Below, one piece after another: positions 1-9,214 of a DNA stretch of 64,000 nucleotides. The first letter of the stretch is position 1. Each line of letters starts with the position of its first letter. The notes beneath the pieces were generated by a model. That model searched no databases, was not told the origin of the DNA, and saw only the letters and a program-made list of their open reading frames with translations. Both the position numbers and the translations under genes were made by a program. The DNA comes from Terrimicrobium sacchariphilum (GTDB lineage: Bacteria; Verrucomicrobiota; Verrucomicrobiia; Chthoniobacterales; Terrimicrobiaceae): the NCBI RefSeq assembly GCF_001613545.1, contig NZ_BDCO01000002.1:2666001-2730000 (forward strand), read 5' to 3'.

Positions 1-2094
1 AAGGTGGGTGACAAGGTGCCCCTCGCGCTTCCGGGAGCCGTGTTGCCGGGCGATTTCAAGATCAAGGTGGGCAAACTCCGAGGAGTGGAAAGCGAAGGCA
101 TGCTGTGCAGCGCCAAGGAGCTTTCGCTCGCCGCCGATGCCGACGGTCTGCTCATCCTGCCTGCCGACGCTCCCGTCGGTCAGCCCATTGCCACGCTCTT
201 CCCGCCGGAGACGGCCTTTGAGATCGAGATCACGCCAAATCGCCCCGACTGGCTCAGCCATGTCGGGATTGCGCGCGAGGTCGCGGCTTTCACGAGCCAG
301 GCGCTTAAGTGGACCCGCCCGGCTGCGCCTCAGACGACGGAATACGCCAGTCGCATCGGCGATCTGGAGCGCTGCCCGTTCTACACGCTGCAGCGCATTG
401 CGGGTGTGAAAGTAGGTCCGAGTCCGGATTGGCTGCGCCAGCGCCTGGAATCCGTGGGGCTTCGTTCCATCAACAACGTCGTCGACGTGACGAATTTCGT
501 CATGCTGGAGATCGGCCAGCCGCTCCACGCCTTCGACGCAGCCAAGGTGAATGGCGACATCCAGGTGCGCCTCGCCGGGGAAGGGGAGAAGTTCCTCGCC
601 CTCGATGGACGCGAGTACACTCTGAGCACCGACGACCTCGTCATCGCCGATTCTGCCCGTACTCTGGCTCTCGCCGGGGTGATGGGCGGCGAGGAATCAG
701 GCGTCACCGAGACGACCACCGAGATTCTCCTGGAGAGCGCGATTTTCCAGACCAGCGGCGTACGCCGTACCGGTCGCCGCCTTGATCTGCACAGCGACTC
801 AAGCTACCGCTTCGAGCGCGGCATCGATCCGGCTGGCGTGTTGGCGGCTTCCGCTCGCGCCACACAGCTTATCCTGGAGCTGGCTGGCGGCACGATCTCG
901 GGTTCCGCGGAAGTTTCCGGAAAAGAACCGGAGGCTCCGGCTCCGGTGGCCCTGCGCCAGGGGAAAGTCAATGCACTGCTCGGACTGGAGCTCACGGCAG
1001 ACGAAATCACTGCGGCTTTGTCCGGGCTCGGCCTGACCGCTGGGGAAGTCTCCGAAACTGCGACGACGTGGGGCATTCCGAGCCATCGCCTCGACCTGAT
1101 CCGCGAGGTGGATCTCGTGGAGGAAGTGGCGCGCGTTGTCGGTATTGACCGCATCCCGTCCAGGGTTTCCGCCAATCCGGCGGAGCCGACCAAGGCGGAT
1201 GCCTCCTATGACTTTCAAATCCGCGTGCGCGGTCGTCTCGCCGGGCTGGGCCTGAGCGAAGCTCGCACGAGCACGCTGGTGTCTCCGGCCTCCGTCTGGA
1301 GCGAAGCCGAAGCGATCAAGCTCAAGAATCCGCTGGGCGAGGATCAGTCCTTTCTCCGCAGCAGCCTCATTCCAGGCCTCCTCGCGGCGGTGGAGCGCAA
1401 TCTCCGCTACGGCGCCGCTTCGGTGGCTCTCTTTGAAGTCGGGCGCACCTTCCATGCCAGGGGGCGGGAGGAAAGCCCCACGCTCGCCATCGCGCTGACC
1501 GGCCTGAGCCGCACAAGCTCCTGGCGGGACGGGGCAGCCAAGGCCTTCGACTGGTGGAACCTCAAGGGTATCATAGCCGCGCTGGTTCCAGTTGAACTCG
1601 AGTGGAAGAAGTCCGATGCCCAGGGCGATCTCGCGTTGGTATCGACTGTTTCCGCCAATGGCAAGACGCTCGGCCTGATTGGCCAGTTGTCTCCCGCCGC
1701 AGCCCGCAAGCTCGACGCGCGCGAATCAGTGCTCGTCGCCGAGATCGATCTCTCGGCGTTGCAGTCAATTCCCGCCTCGCCGGTTTACCGCGAGATTCCG
1801 AAATACCCGGCAACCACCCGCGACATCGCCATTGTCGTTCCCGCGACCTTGCCCTACGGCGAGATCGAGAGGACGCTGCAGGCGGTCCGCGAGCCTCTGC
1901 TGGTGGACATCGAGCCCTTTGATGTCTTCAGCGATGCAACCGGGGCGAAGCTCGCCGCAGACCGGAAATCTGTCGCGATCTCCTTGACATTCCGCGCTCC
2001 CGAGCGGACGCTCAACAGCGACGAAGTTACTGCTTCGGTCAGCCGCTTGAGGGACAAGCTCAAGGCCGATCTCGGAGCGGAGTTTCGCGAATAG
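1..2094 (+). CDS. pheT: Phenylalanine--tRNA ligase beta subunit (5' truncated by window)
   Basis: Beta subunit of the (alpha-beta)2 enzyme that charges tRNA-Phe. The reading frame is open from base 1. The first residues already lie inside the N-terminal tRNA-binding (EMAP-like) domain, seen as GVESEGMLCSAKEL, so about 100 N-terminal residues are outside the window. Then follow the B3/B4 editing region (SINNVVDVTNFVMLEIGQPLHAFD), the B5 region (IPSHRLDLIREVDLVEEVAR) and a C-terminal ferredoxin-fold anticodon-binding domain (YPATTRDIAIVV). The 697 visible codons plus the missing part fit the usual length of about 800. pheS is expected just upstream. The in-frame GTG at base 4 is not the true start. 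Confidence 0.97.
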   Translation, partial: KVGDKVPLALPGAVLPGDFKIKVGKLRGVESEGMLCSAKELSLAADADGLLILPADAPVGQPIATLFPPETAFEIEITPNRPDWLSHVGIAREVAAFTSQALKWTRPAAPQTTEYASRIGDLERCPFYTLQRIAGVKVGPSPDWLRQRLESVGLRSINNVVDVTNFVMLEIGQPLHAFDAAKVNGDIQVRLAGEGEKFLALDGREYTLSTDDLVIADSARTLALAGVMGGEESGVTETTTEILLESAIFQTSGVRRTGRRLDLHSDSSYRFERGIDPAGVLAASARATQLILELAGGTISGSAEVSGKEPEAPAPVALRQGKVNALLGLELTADEITAALSGLGLTAGEVSETATTWGIPSHRLDLIREVDLVEEVARVVGIDRIPSRVSANPAEPTKADASYDFQIRVRGRLAGLGLSEARTSTLVSPASVWSEAEAIKLKNPLGEDQSFLRSSLIPGLLAAVERNLRYGAASVALFEVGRTFHARGREESPTLAIALTGLSRTSSWRDGAAKAFDWWNLKGIIAALVPVELEWKKSDAQGDLALVSTVSANGKTLGLIGQLSPAAARKLDARESVLVAEIDLSALQSIPASPVYREIPKYPATTRDIAIVVPATLPYGEIERTLQAVREPLLVDIEPFDVFSDATGAKLAADRKSVAISLTFRAPERTLNSDEVTASVSRLRDKLKADLGAEFRE

Positions 2095-2149
2095 TTCTTC
2101 CGACAATTTAACAGATTTTGCCCGCTGAAAGGCGGGCGCGAATTTGCCC

Positions 2150-2373
2150 TGCTGTGTTCGCGATTACACGGCGCAAACTCCCGATCCGATAAATACAATC
2201 GTCCCGGAGGCTTGGCTGGGCGGTGTGATGACATGCCTTCACTGGAAGTCAGAGCGCTGTCTGGCGGTCATCCACCCTAATCATAGGGGAACGGGATATG
2301 CGTCAGAACGGCACGAGCAGGGCAAAACTCTTTTTTAGCGGCGGTGCCTCCAGGTGCCGCCGCTTTATTTTTT
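2150..2373 (+). ncRNA. Candidate structured small RNA or long structured 3' UTR of pheT
   Basis: The 270 bases between pheT and the next gene hold no convincing protein but show stacked self-complementarity. GGTG(2222-2225) plus GATGAC(2227-2232) pairs with GTCATC(2267-2272) plus CACC(2273-2276), with one bulge. Inside it, CTTC(2237-2240) pairs with GAAG(2245-2248). CCCT(2275-2278) can pair with AGGG(2285-2288). The segment ends at a strong intrinsic terminator. A weak -10-like tacaat sits near 2195. I could not match it to RNase P, SRP, tmRNA or 6S hallmarks. The 5' end is a guess. Confidence 0.35.
2338..2373 (+). terminator. Intrinsic terminator
   Basis: An 11-bp GC-rich stem (2338-2348 with 2353-2363, two G-T wobbles, loop TCCA) is followed by TTTATTTTTT. 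The T tract is on the + strand, so it ends pheT or the candidate small RNA. It abuts the stop codon of the convergent channel gene. Confidence 0.85.
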
Positions 2374-3114
2374 GTCCTCGGTTTCCAGGACGATCTTCTT
2401 CTTGGCTCCGGAGCTGATCTGCGCAACGTGGAGGCCGACGAGCCGCGCCATCATCACCACGACCATGATCTGGCCCACCACGGCTTCGAAGGCGGAAAGG
2501 CTTCGGGTGATTTCACTGGTGGGAAGGATGTCTCCAAAACCCACCGACGTGAGGGTGGTAAAGCTGAAGTAAACCAGCCAGCCCGGGTTCACGACCAGGT
2601 TGGTTTGGGTCGGGCGGCCGTCGAGATTGGTAACCGTAAAGGCACCAGGGAGGAACATCTCCACAAGACAGTAGAGAAAGCCCATCAAGACCCCGACCAG
2701 CAGATACAGACAGGCCGCCCCGCAAAGGATGTTCCCGTCCACAATCGGAGCCTCAAAGACATCTCGCGTCACCACAGCGATGACGTAACCAAGGAAGAGA
2801 GACTGCCCAATCAGATGGATCGCGACGAAGGACTGCTGTTGGACAAAAACGGTGCTCAGGTAAAGCAGGGCCAGCATGAGCCCTCCGAGGACAATGGTCA
2901 GGGCGCGATTTTTGGCCGTAGGCCAGATCGACCACGCTGCCCCCACTGTGAGGATCAGAATGAAGGGCGCGAGGGAGGCGTCCTTGGAATCCTTGAAAAA
3001 AATGCGACCGATGTGCGGCGCAAATGGTGCGCCAAGCATCATGATCAAGAGGGCGGCGAGAAGAACTACGAACGGGTTTTCGCGCAGGAATCGTCCCAGG
3101 GACTTGAGACTCAT
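2365..3114 (-). CDS. Two-TM potassium channel family membrane protein (Ion_trans_2)
   Basis: Probable potassium channel of the inner membrane, 249 residues. The selectivity filter TSVGFGD is at about residues 189-195, preceded by the pore helix (FSFTTL) and flanked by hydrophobic helices (about 130-155 and 205-232). The N-terminal half carries four further hydrophobic stretches (about 14-35, 48-65, 70-92, 98-116), so the protein is larger than a minimal KcsA-like channel. There is no RCK/TrkA-N regulatory domain; the C-terminus ends in a short lysine-rich tail. It is convergent with pheT. The ion and gating signal cannot be read from the sequence. Confidence 0.85.
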   Translation of the reverse strand: MSLKSLGRFLRENPFVVLLAALLIMMLGAPFAPHIGRIFFKDSKDASLAPFILILTVGAAWSIWPTAKNRALTIVLGGLMLALLYLSTVFVQQQSFVAIHLIGQSLFLGYVIAVVTRDVFEAPIVDGNILCGAACLYLLVGVLMGFLYCLVEMFLPGAFTVTNLDGRPTQTNLVVNPGWLVYFSFTTLTSVGFGDILPTSEITRSLSAFEAVVGQIMVVVMMARLVGLHVAQISSGAKKKIVLETEDKK

Positions 3115-3200
3115 ATCTGCTGTCCTATACGGCGGCAGGAGGGGAAACGCAATTCCGGTCTGCCAAATTCCCGTGACGCGGCGTTTACCGCCGGATACAC

Positions 3201-3821
3201 ATGGATACCGTCATGGTTCTTGAGATTCCTTCGCGTACATTCGACGGCTACATTTTTGACTGCGACGGCACGATTGCCGATTCCATGCCGATTCACTTCA
3301 TTGCCTGGACCAAGGCCGTAAGGGAAATGGGCGGCGAAATCCCCGAGGATCTGTTTTACCAATGGGGCGGCAAGCCCACGGCGGTGATTGTTGAAAGCCT
3401 GAATGAACAATTTGGCTACACGATGGATGTCGCCGAAACCGTTCATCGGAAGGAAAGCTACTACCTGGAGCAGATCGCCGCAGTTCAACCGATCCAGCCG
3501 GTGTTGGATATTGCGAAATCTCTGCATGGGGTAAAGCCCATGGCCATCGCCTCCGGCGGGCATCGCCTGTTGGTCGAGGCCACGCTGAACGCCCTTGGTA
3601 TCCTTGAGATGTTTGACGCCATCGTCTGCTCCGAGGACTACCAGCGCGGCAAGCCGTTTCCCGATCCCTTTCTCGAGGCGGCCAGGCGCATCAAGATCGA
3701 GCCCGCTGGCTGTGTCGTGTTTGAAGACAGCCCGACCGGCATCGCCGCAGCCAAGGCTGCCGGGATGGACTACGTCTGGGTGCCGAGCGCCGAAACGCGT
3801 CAACCGCGGCAGGCTGCCTGA
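3201..3821 (+). CDS. HAD-superfamily phosphatase, beta-phosphoglucomutase/YqaB-like
   Basis: Cytosolic sugar-phosphate phosphatase or phosphomutase of HAD subfamily I. Motif I is FDCDGT (nucleophile D20, acid D22), followed by an alpha-helical cap (about 30-90). Motif II is AIASGG, the lysine motif is RGKPFPDPF, and motif IV is VFEDSPTGIAAAKAAG. At 206 residues it matches the beta-PGM/fructose-1-phosphatase (YqaB) size. The catalytic motifs look intact; the exact substrate is not determined. An internal ATG at 3213 is an alternative start. It is convergent with the cysteine desulfurase. Confidence 0.85.
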   Translation: MDTVMVLEIPSRTFDGYIFDCDGTIADSMPIHFIAWTKAVREMGGEIPEDLFYQWGGKPTAVIVESLNEQFGYTMDVAETVHRKESYYLEQIAAVQPIQPVLDIAKSLHGVKPMAIASGGHRLLVEATLNALGILEMFDAIVCSEDYQRGKPFPDPFLEAARRIKIEPAGCVVFEDSPTGIAAAKAAGMDYVWVPSAETRQPRQAA

Positions 3822-3842
3822 CGCGGTTGATCAAAAAGGCTC

Positions 3843-5030
3843 TTACTCCTGGGCTGCGAGAACCGGGCTTCCCGCAGGGCTGAGCTTGCGAAGCTTCTCG
3901 ATCACGGTCGGAACGGCTTCGATAGCTTTGTCGATTTCCTCATCCGTATTGAACCGACCGAAAGAGAATCGCAGGCTGCCACGGGCGCGGTCATTGGTGA
4001 ATCCCATGGCCTTGAGCACGTGGGACGGATGCACCGATCCGCTGGTGCAGGCCGATCCCGCGGAGCAGCAAATACCCTGGTCATCGAGGAGCATCAGCGC
4101 GCCCTCGCTCTCGATGCCTTCAAAGGACAGGCTTGAGGTGTTTGGTAGGCGGTTCTCCCGATCACCATTCACCTCGGTGCCGGCGACCTGGGTCAGCATC
4201 GTGTTTTCAAAACGGTCCCGGAATTCCTTCACGCGCGTACGCTCCTCTTCCTGGTGAGTGGCGGCGAGTTCAGCCGCTTTGCCCAGGCCGACGATGGATG
4301 CGACATTTTGCGTGCCACCGCGACGGGCGTTTTCCTGGCTGCCACGCAGCCATGGGGTGAAGCGCATCCGGCGGTTTACGTAAAGCGCACCGACGCCCTT
4401 TGGGCAATGCAGCTTGTGGCCGGAAAGGGAAAGGAATTGCACGCCGAGGTCGCTGGCTCCGATGGGCAGCTTGCCCACGGCCTGCACCGCGTCGATGTGC
4501 AGAGGCACCTTTTTCTCGTTGGTTATCTTTGCGATCTCTTGGACTGGGAACAGCACGCCCGTCTCGTTGTTGGCCCAAAGCAGGGTGACCAGCGCCGTAT
4601 CCGGGCGGATCGCCTTTGCGAGCTTTTCCAGGTCGAGATGGCCGGAGGAATTCACCGGCAGCCAGGTGATCTCGTAGCCGCGGCGGGCGAGATGCTCACA
4701 GAGCTTGATCGTGGCGCTGTGCTCGACCGCGGTCGTGATGATGTGCGTTTTATCCGGATCGATCGACGCGGCCGAAAGAATGGCCGAGTTGATGGACTCC
4801 GAGCCGCAGCTTGTAAAAAGCACTTCCTCCGGCGTGGAGCCGATCAACGAGGAAACCTGCTCACGCGCGGTGTCGAGGGCAGACGCGGCGCGGCGGCCCA
4901 ATCCGTATACACTGGATGGATTTCCATACTCGTCACGCAGCCACGGCATCATCGCGTCGAACACAGCGGGATCCACTTGCGTGGTGGCGTTGTTATCGAG
5001 GTAGATGATGGGTTGTGACGACGAGTTCAT
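3843..5030 (-). CDS. Cysteine desulfurase (NifS/IscS family)
   Basis: PLP enzyme that takes sulfur from cysteine for Fe-S clusters or thio-modification. The start at 5030 (MNSSSQPIIYLDNNATT) is chosen because the canonical YLDNNATT motif follows at once; the frame remains open upstream but that part has no family similarity. The PLP lysine lies in SLSGHKLHCPKG and the persulfide cysteine in the loop CSAGSACTSGS. At 395 residues it fits the family. No iscU, iscA or suf genes are adjacent, so it is a stand-alone copy, perhaps serving tRNA thiolation. The start overlaps no other gene once the methyltransferase is placed at 5068. Confidence 0.93.
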   Translation of the reverse strand: MNSSSQPIIYLDNNATTQVDPAVFDAMMPWLRDEYGNPSSVYGLGRRAASALDTAREQVSSLIGSTPEEVLFTSCGSESINSAILSAASIDPDKTHIITTAVEHSATIKLCEHLARRGYEITWLPVNSSGHLDLEKLAKAIRPDTALVTLLWANNETGVLFPVQEIAKITNEKKVPLHIDAVQAVGKLPIGASDLGVQFLSLSGHKLHCPKGVGALYVNRRMRFTPWLRGSQENARRGGTQNVASIVGLGKAAELAATHQEEERTRVKEFRDRFENTMLTQVAGTEVNGDRENRLPNTSSLSFEGIESEGALMLLDDQGICCSAGSACTSGSVHPSHVLKAMGFTNDRARGSLRFSFGRFNTDEEIDKAIEAVPTVIEKLRKLSPAGSPVLAAQE

Positions 5031-5067
5031 TTTTGCAAGTGTGGCACGATATGCGGGAGAGTGGCTA

Positions 5068-5712
5068 ATGGCAATCACCAGAGTCGTTGAATCCGAGCTT
5101 CTGGACAACCTCGACGCGAACGACCCGGAGGCGCTACGCAGCCGACAGGATTTGCGGATGATTAATGCCCTGATGGGGAACCAGATATGGTTCCTCCGCC
5201 AGTTCCGAAAATTTCCGCCCTCTAGCTTTGCTGGCATCGTCGAGATCGGGGCGGGGGAAGGTTGCCTATCCCGGGCCATTCATCGCCATTATCCCGCTAT
5301 CCCGCTTACGGCGATGGACTTGCAACCGAGGCCCGCAGGCCTGGTCAAAGACATTTCCTGGATTCAAGGCAACCTCTTTGACCTCCTGCCGCGTATTTCA
5401 GCAGACGTCCTCATCGGGGGGATGATCATTCATCACTTCACGGACGACCAACTCGCCATGCTCGGCTCTCATCTTCAGAACTTCCGCGCGATCTTCGTCT
5501 GCGAACCCTACCGCTCGCGGTTTTCCATGGCGCTGGCTTATCTGATGTGGCCGCTGGTGGGGCGGGTGACCCGGCACGACATGCCCGCAAGCATCCGGGC
5601 CGGATTCCGGCGAGGGGAGCTGGCTGATCTTCTTCAACTGAGTGGGCAGTGGGAGATTCACGAAACGGTGGACGGGAGGGGCTCGTTTCGCTTTGCCGCC
5701 ATTCGACGATGA
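5068..5712 (+). CDS. Class I SAM-dependent methyltransferase in the type III PKS operon
   Basis: Soluble methyltransferase of 214 residues. The SAM-binding motif I is IVEIGAGEGCLSRAI, followed by an acidic loop (AMDLQP) and a motif-IV-like segment (ADVLIGGMIIHHF). The ATG at 5068 has a GGGAGAG ribosome site about 8 bases upstream, which favours it over the earlier ATG at 5005 that overlaps the divergent gene. Its stop overlaps the next start (ATGA), so translation is coupled to the FAD oxidoreductase. Context suggests it methylates the polyketide product or a precursor; that role is inferred. Confidence 0.85.
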   Translation: MAITRVVESELLDNLDANDPEALRSRQDLRMINALMGNQIWFLRQFRKFPPSSFAGIVEIGAGEGCLSRAIHRHYPAIPLTAMDLQPRPAGLVKDISWIQGNLFDLLPRISADVLIGGMIIHHFTDDQLAMLGSHLQNFRAIFVCEPYRSRFSMALAYLMWPLVGRVTRHDMPASIRAGFRRGELADLLQLSGQWEIHETVDGRGSFRFAAIRR

Positions 5713-6710
5713 AGACCGTGACCATCGTTGGCGGAGGTCTTTCGGGGCTGTCCCTGGGCATAGCGCTTCGCAAACACGGCGTGCCAGTGGATTTATATGA
5801 GGCGGGAGGTTATCCACGTCATCGCGTCTGCGGAGAATTCATCAGCGGTGTTTCCGACGAAACTCTTGCGGAACTCGGAATCAAAGACGCGCTGAAAGAC
5901 GCGGAACGCCTGGAAACGCACGCCTGGTATCGCGGAGAAACCTGCTTGCATCGAGGAATGCTGCCCGTTCCGGCACGGGGCATTTCCCGTTACATTCTTG
6001 ATGACAGATTGCAGCGCTCATTGACTGGTTCCGGGGGACAAGTCTTTACGCATTCCCGGCTCACCGGTGATGAAAGGGAGGGGCATGTCTGGTGCTCCGG
6101 GAGGATTCCCCGGCAGGGCGATTGGATCGGCTTGAAAGGCCACTTCTCAGGGCTGCCCATTCAGAGTGACCTGGAAATGCACATTGCTTCCAATGGCTAT
6201 GTCGGTCTGGCCCGCATCGATTCTGAAACGGTAAACATTTGCGGGCTTTTTCGCCTCCGCCGAGACATCTCGGGTCCGGATATTTTGGAGCGCTATATCG
6301 AGGAGGGCGGGCTCCTCAGACTTCGACAGCGCATGAGCCGGGCCACCAGCAGGGCGGAAACGCGCTCAGCGATAGCAGGATTCCGATTGGGCTGGCAGGC
6401 CGGGCCCAGTGGGCGACTGTCTCTGGGTGACGCCCGGGCGATGATACCGCCCTTCACTGGCAATGGCATGTCGATGGCGCTGGAATCCGCTGCGATCACG
6501 GCTCCGCACCTTGCCGCGTACGCGAGAGGGCACTCCGACTGGGAAAGCGCCGCATCGCGAGCGTCCCGGGCGATGAAAGCCCGGTTTTCCTCCCGCATGA
6601 ATTTCGCCCGCATGCTGCATCCCTTCTTGACCTCTGCGCCCGGACGGGCGTTCTTCTCCACCGCCTCACGGCTGTTGCCGTACGGCGCAATCTTCCACCT
6701 TCTCCGCTAA
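5709..6710 (+). CDS. FAD-dependent oxidoreductase (geranylgeranyl reductase/PHBH-like)
   Basis: Flavoprotein monooxygenase or reductase of 333 residues. The dinucleotide motif [10 protein letters not shown] is at residues 8-17, a [20 protein letters not shown] segment follows, and the C-terminal flavin-contact motif is [21 protein letters not shown]. This pattern is typical of the geranylgeranyl-reductase/p-hydroxybenzoate hydroxylase group. It overlaps the methyltransferase by 4 bases and lies 5 bases before the polyketide synthase. In the operon it would hydroxylate, oxidise or reduce the aromatic polyketide lipid (inference, by analogy with methyltransferase/flavoprotein/type III PKS sets such as Streptomyces srs). 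Confidence 0.88.
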   Translation: MKTVTIVGGGLSGLSLGIALRKHGVPVDLYEAGGYPRHRVCGEFISGVSDETLAELGIKDALKDAERLETHAWYRGETCLHRGMLPVPARGISRYILDDRLQRSLTGSGGQVFTHSRLTGDEREGHVWCSGRIPRQGDWIGLKGHFSGLPIQSDLEMHIASNGYVGLARIDSETVNICGLFRLRRDISGPDILERYIEEGGLLRLRQRMSRATSRAETRSAIAGFRLGWQAGPSGRLSLGDARAMIPPFTGNGMSMALESAAITAPHLAAYARGHSDWESAASRASRAMKARFSSRMNFARMLHPFLTSAPGRAFFSTASRLLPYGAIFHLLR

Positions 6711-6715
6711 CTCCG

Positions 6716-7747
6716 ATGTATCTCCAATCCCTTTTCAGCGCCTTTCCGGAAGCACGATTCACCCAGTTGGAAAGCTGGGAGGCCCTGGTGGCGGAAAATG
6801 CCATGGATCATCTCTCCCGCCGGGGACGGAAGATCATGGAGACGGTGCTCAAAGGCGACTCCGGGGTCGATACTCGTCATTTTGCCATACAGCCGCGCGA
6901 GCTCTTCAGGCTGGACGCTGAGGGGCTGAACCACGCCTTTGAACGGGAGGCTCCTCCACTGGCAACTGCCGCTCTCGAAAAAGCCTGCCGCACTGCGGCG
7001 GTACAACCGCAGGATATTGATGCACTCTTTATCTGTACGTGCTCGGGCTATCTCTGCCCCGGAGTGTCCAGTTACGTCGCCGAACGTTTCGGCATTCGCT
7101 CCGATGCGTATCTGAACGACGTTACCGGTCTCGGCTGCGGCGCAGCTCTGCCCACCCTCCATGCCGCTCAATGTTTCCTCACCGCAAATCCCGATGCCTT
7201 GGTTGCCGTCGTCGCGGTCGAGGTCTGTTCCGCTGCCTTCTATCTCGACGACGACGCGGGTGTGCTGGTGAGCGCCTGTCTTTTCGGAGACGGGGCCAGC
7301 GCCTCGCTCTGGAGACAGGCGCCCCGGGGGACACAATGGCAGGCCAAGAATTTCCGCTCCCTCCACATCCCGGCGGAGCGGGAAAAAATCCGCTTTGTGA
7401 ATGCCGGTGGCAAACTTCGCAATCAGCTGGCCCGCGAGGTCCCGCAGGTGGCGGCGCAGGCCGTTGACCAGCTTTTTGCCCGTCGAAGCGTCGACCCGGA
7501 CCAGATCATCGCCCACACCGGGGGCAAGGACGTGATTGATGCACTGGAAGCCACTCTTCCCGCCTACAAGCTGGAGGAAACCCGCCGCGCTCTCCGGGCA
7601 TATGGCAATCTCAGCAGCCCGTCTGTGTTGCTGGCACTGGAAGATCGCCTGAATCAGGCCAATCCAAATGATCGTCGCCTTTGGCTCACCTCGTTCGGCG
7701 CGGGCTTTGCCGCGCACAGCTGCGAGTTGTCGCTGGGCGACGCCTAG
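6716..7747 (+). CDS. Type III polyketide synthase (chalcone/stilbene synthase family)
   Basis: Homodimeric ketosynthase that extends an acyl-CoA with malonyl-CoA and cyclises the product, typically to alkylresorcinols or alkylpyrones in bacteria. The catalytic triad is visible: Cys141 in TGLGCGAA, His267 in IAHTGGKD and Asn298 in YGNLSSPSV. The family GDGASA motif is at about 191-196. At 343 residues it is typical of bacterial type III PKSs. It is the last gene of the methyltransferase/FAD operon. Its stop overlaps the convergent stop of the next gene (CTAG). Confidence 0.95.
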   Translation: MYLQSLFSAFPEARFTQLESWEALVAENAMDHLSRRGRKIMETVLKGDSGVDTRHFAIQPRELFRLDAEGLNHAFEREAPPLATAALEKACRTAAVQPQDIDALFICTCSGYLCPGVSSYVAERFGIRSDAYLNDVTGLGCGAALPTLHAAQCFLTANPDALVAVVAVEVCSAAFYLDDDAGVLVSACLFGDGASASLWRQAPRGTQWQAKNFRSLHIPAEREKIRFVNAGGKLRNQLAREVPQVAAQAVDQLFARRSVDPDQIIAHTGGKDVIDALEATLPAYKLEETRRALRAYGNLSSPSVLLALEDRLNQANPNDRRLWLTSFGAGFAAHSCELSLGDA

Positions 7748-8331
7748 CTGCGCGAGCGGTGGATGAGGACGAGATTGCGCACGTAAACGATCCAGCCCGT
7801 GAGGTTGCCCAGGATGCCGACGATGTCCCGGCGCCAGATGAAGTAAACGAGCAGCATGGTCGAACCCACCAGACTCATCCACCAAAAGGAAACGGGAATG
7901 ACTGACCGCTTACTCTTCTCGCTCACGAACCACTGCACGAGCATTCGCCCCATGAAAATGGCCTGACCGGCGAGGCCAAGGCTCACCCAGGCGATGCCGA
8001 TGGGGCTCGTGGTATTGAACAGGAAATGGAGGACGTTGCCCCACCAGCCATGCTCCTCCGTCTGCTGGTCGTAATAGAGCCGGGCAAACTCCTCCGGCGT
8101 GACCAGGCGGTCCGAACCACTACCGAGTCGCTTTATGACGTACGCTATGGAACCATCATTGAGCCGGACAATCTTGACGTTGTCCTTGGCTCCTGAAAGG
8201 TCAACCTTCATGCGAACCTGCTGCCCGGAGATCAGGGCCGGGTCCACAGGGCGTCCAAGATCGTCGATTTCCTCCGCCTGCGCTTCGACAATGGTGAAGC
8301 TGACTAAAAGGAGAAGCAAAAGCGAGCGCAT
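7744..8331 (-). CDS. Membrane protein with lipid-A-disaccharide synthase N-terminal (LAB_N) domain
   Basis: Integral membrane protein of 195 residues. A signal-like N-terminus ([12 protein letters not shown]) is followed by a periplasmic-like region of about 80 residues and a C-terminal LAB_N domain with three TM helices. The recognisable family motifs are [28 protein letters not shown] and GWIVYVRNL. The domain was named from LpxB N-termini and also occurs alone next to lipid glycosylation genes; its own biochemistry is unsettled. The start at 8331 gives a clean signal sequence; the longer open frame upstream overlaps the divergent uppS. A role in envelope lipid or sugar handling is inferred. 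Confidence 0.8.
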   Translation of the reverse strand: MRSLLLLLLVSFTIVEAQAEEIDDLGRPVDPALISGQQVRMKVDLSGAKDNVKIVRLNDGSIAYVIKRLGSGSDRLVTPEEFARLYYDQQTEEHGWWGNVLHFLFNTTSPIGIAWVSLGLAGQAIFMGRMLVQWFVSEKSKRSVIPVSFWWMSLVGSTMLLVYFIWRRDIVGILGNLTGWIVYVRNLVLIHRSRS

Positions 8332-8391
8332 GGAGCGCGGGTTATGGCATTCACCGAAAGTTCGCGCAAGAACGTCCTTTAGCACCTCGAT

Positions 8392-9147
8392 GTGACAGAG
8401 TTCTTGAGCCTCACCGATTTGCCGGGAAGAATGCCCGCGAAGATGAAATCTACCACGCCGCGACATGTTGCCATCATCATGGATGGAAATGGACGTTGGG
8501 CTCAGGAGAGGGGACTGCCCAGGCTGGCAGGCCACGAACAGGGGTCGAAATCCATCCGCGCTTGCGTGGAAGCTGCCATTGAGGCCGGAGTTGAGATTGT
8601 AACGCTTTACGCCTTCTCAGCGGAAAACTGGAAACGTCCTGCTGCCGAGGTGGCGGGACTCATGTTGCTCCTTGAAAGGTTCCTCGATGAGAAGTTGGCC
8701 GAGATGCAAAAGGAAGGTGTACGCCTCCTGGCCATCGGTCGCACGTCCCAGCTTCCCGGAGCCTGTCAGCGCAAGCTGCAGCAGGCAATCGCCCAGACCG
8801 CGCAAAATACCCGGCTCACGGTCATCCTCGCTCTCAGCTACAGCGGTCGTCTTGAGATCGTCGATGCCGTGAAATCCCTTCTCAGTGACGTGCAATCCGG
8901 CAAGCTCACTCCCGAACAGATCGATCCTGATGTCTTTTCCCAGCATCTCTATACTGCGGGATTTCCTGATCCCGACCTTCTCATCCGCACGTCCGGGGAG
9001 ATGAGGCTGTCCAATTTCCTGCTCTGGCAACTTAGCTACACGGAAATCCACGTCACTCCCAAGTACTGGCCGGATTTCGGAAAAGCGGACTTTCATGCCG
9101 CTCTGAAGGAGTTTGCCTCGCGTTCCCGCCGATACGGAGGAGTTTAG
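8392..9147 (+). CDS. uppS: Undecaprenyl (polyprenyl) diphosphate synthase
   Basis: Cis-prenyltransferase that makes the C55 carrier for peptidoglycan and O-antigen. The catalytic motif HVAIIMDGNGRWA is near the N-terminus, then LYAFSAENW and a C-terminal diphosphate-binding RTSGEMRLSNFLLWQ, all intact. The start is uncertain: GTG 8392, ATG 8431 and ATG 8443 are in frame, none with a good ribosome site, and all precede the conserved core. It is divergent from the LAB_N gene. Confidence 0.94.
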   Translation: MTEFLSLTDLPGRMPAKMKSTTPRHVAIIMDGNGRWAQERGLPRLAGHEQGSKSIRACVEAAIEAGVEIVTLYAFSAENWKRPAAEVAGLMLLLERFLDEKLAEMQKEGVRLLAIGRTSQLPGACQRKLQQAIAQTAQNTRLTVILALSYSGRLEIVDAVKSLLSDVQSGKLTPEQIDPDVFSQHLYTAGFPDPDLLIRTSGEMRLSNFLLWQLSYTEIHVTPKYWPDFGKADFHAALKEFASRSRRYGGV

Positions 9148-9214
9148 GAAAAGCAAGCGTTTTCCCTTCAATTTTCTTGACAATCTATGACAACCGGTTG
9201 TCAAATTTGATACG

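Noticed and set aside
2144-2338. Possible 64-residue protein in the pheT downstream region
   Set aside because: Low-complexity composition, no ribosome site, overlaps strong RNA stems; read as untranslated.
6707-7885. Long minus-strand open frame of 392 codons
   Set aside because: It is the antisense shadow of the type III PKS gene; its translation lacks any domain and the sense frame has a full catalytic triad.
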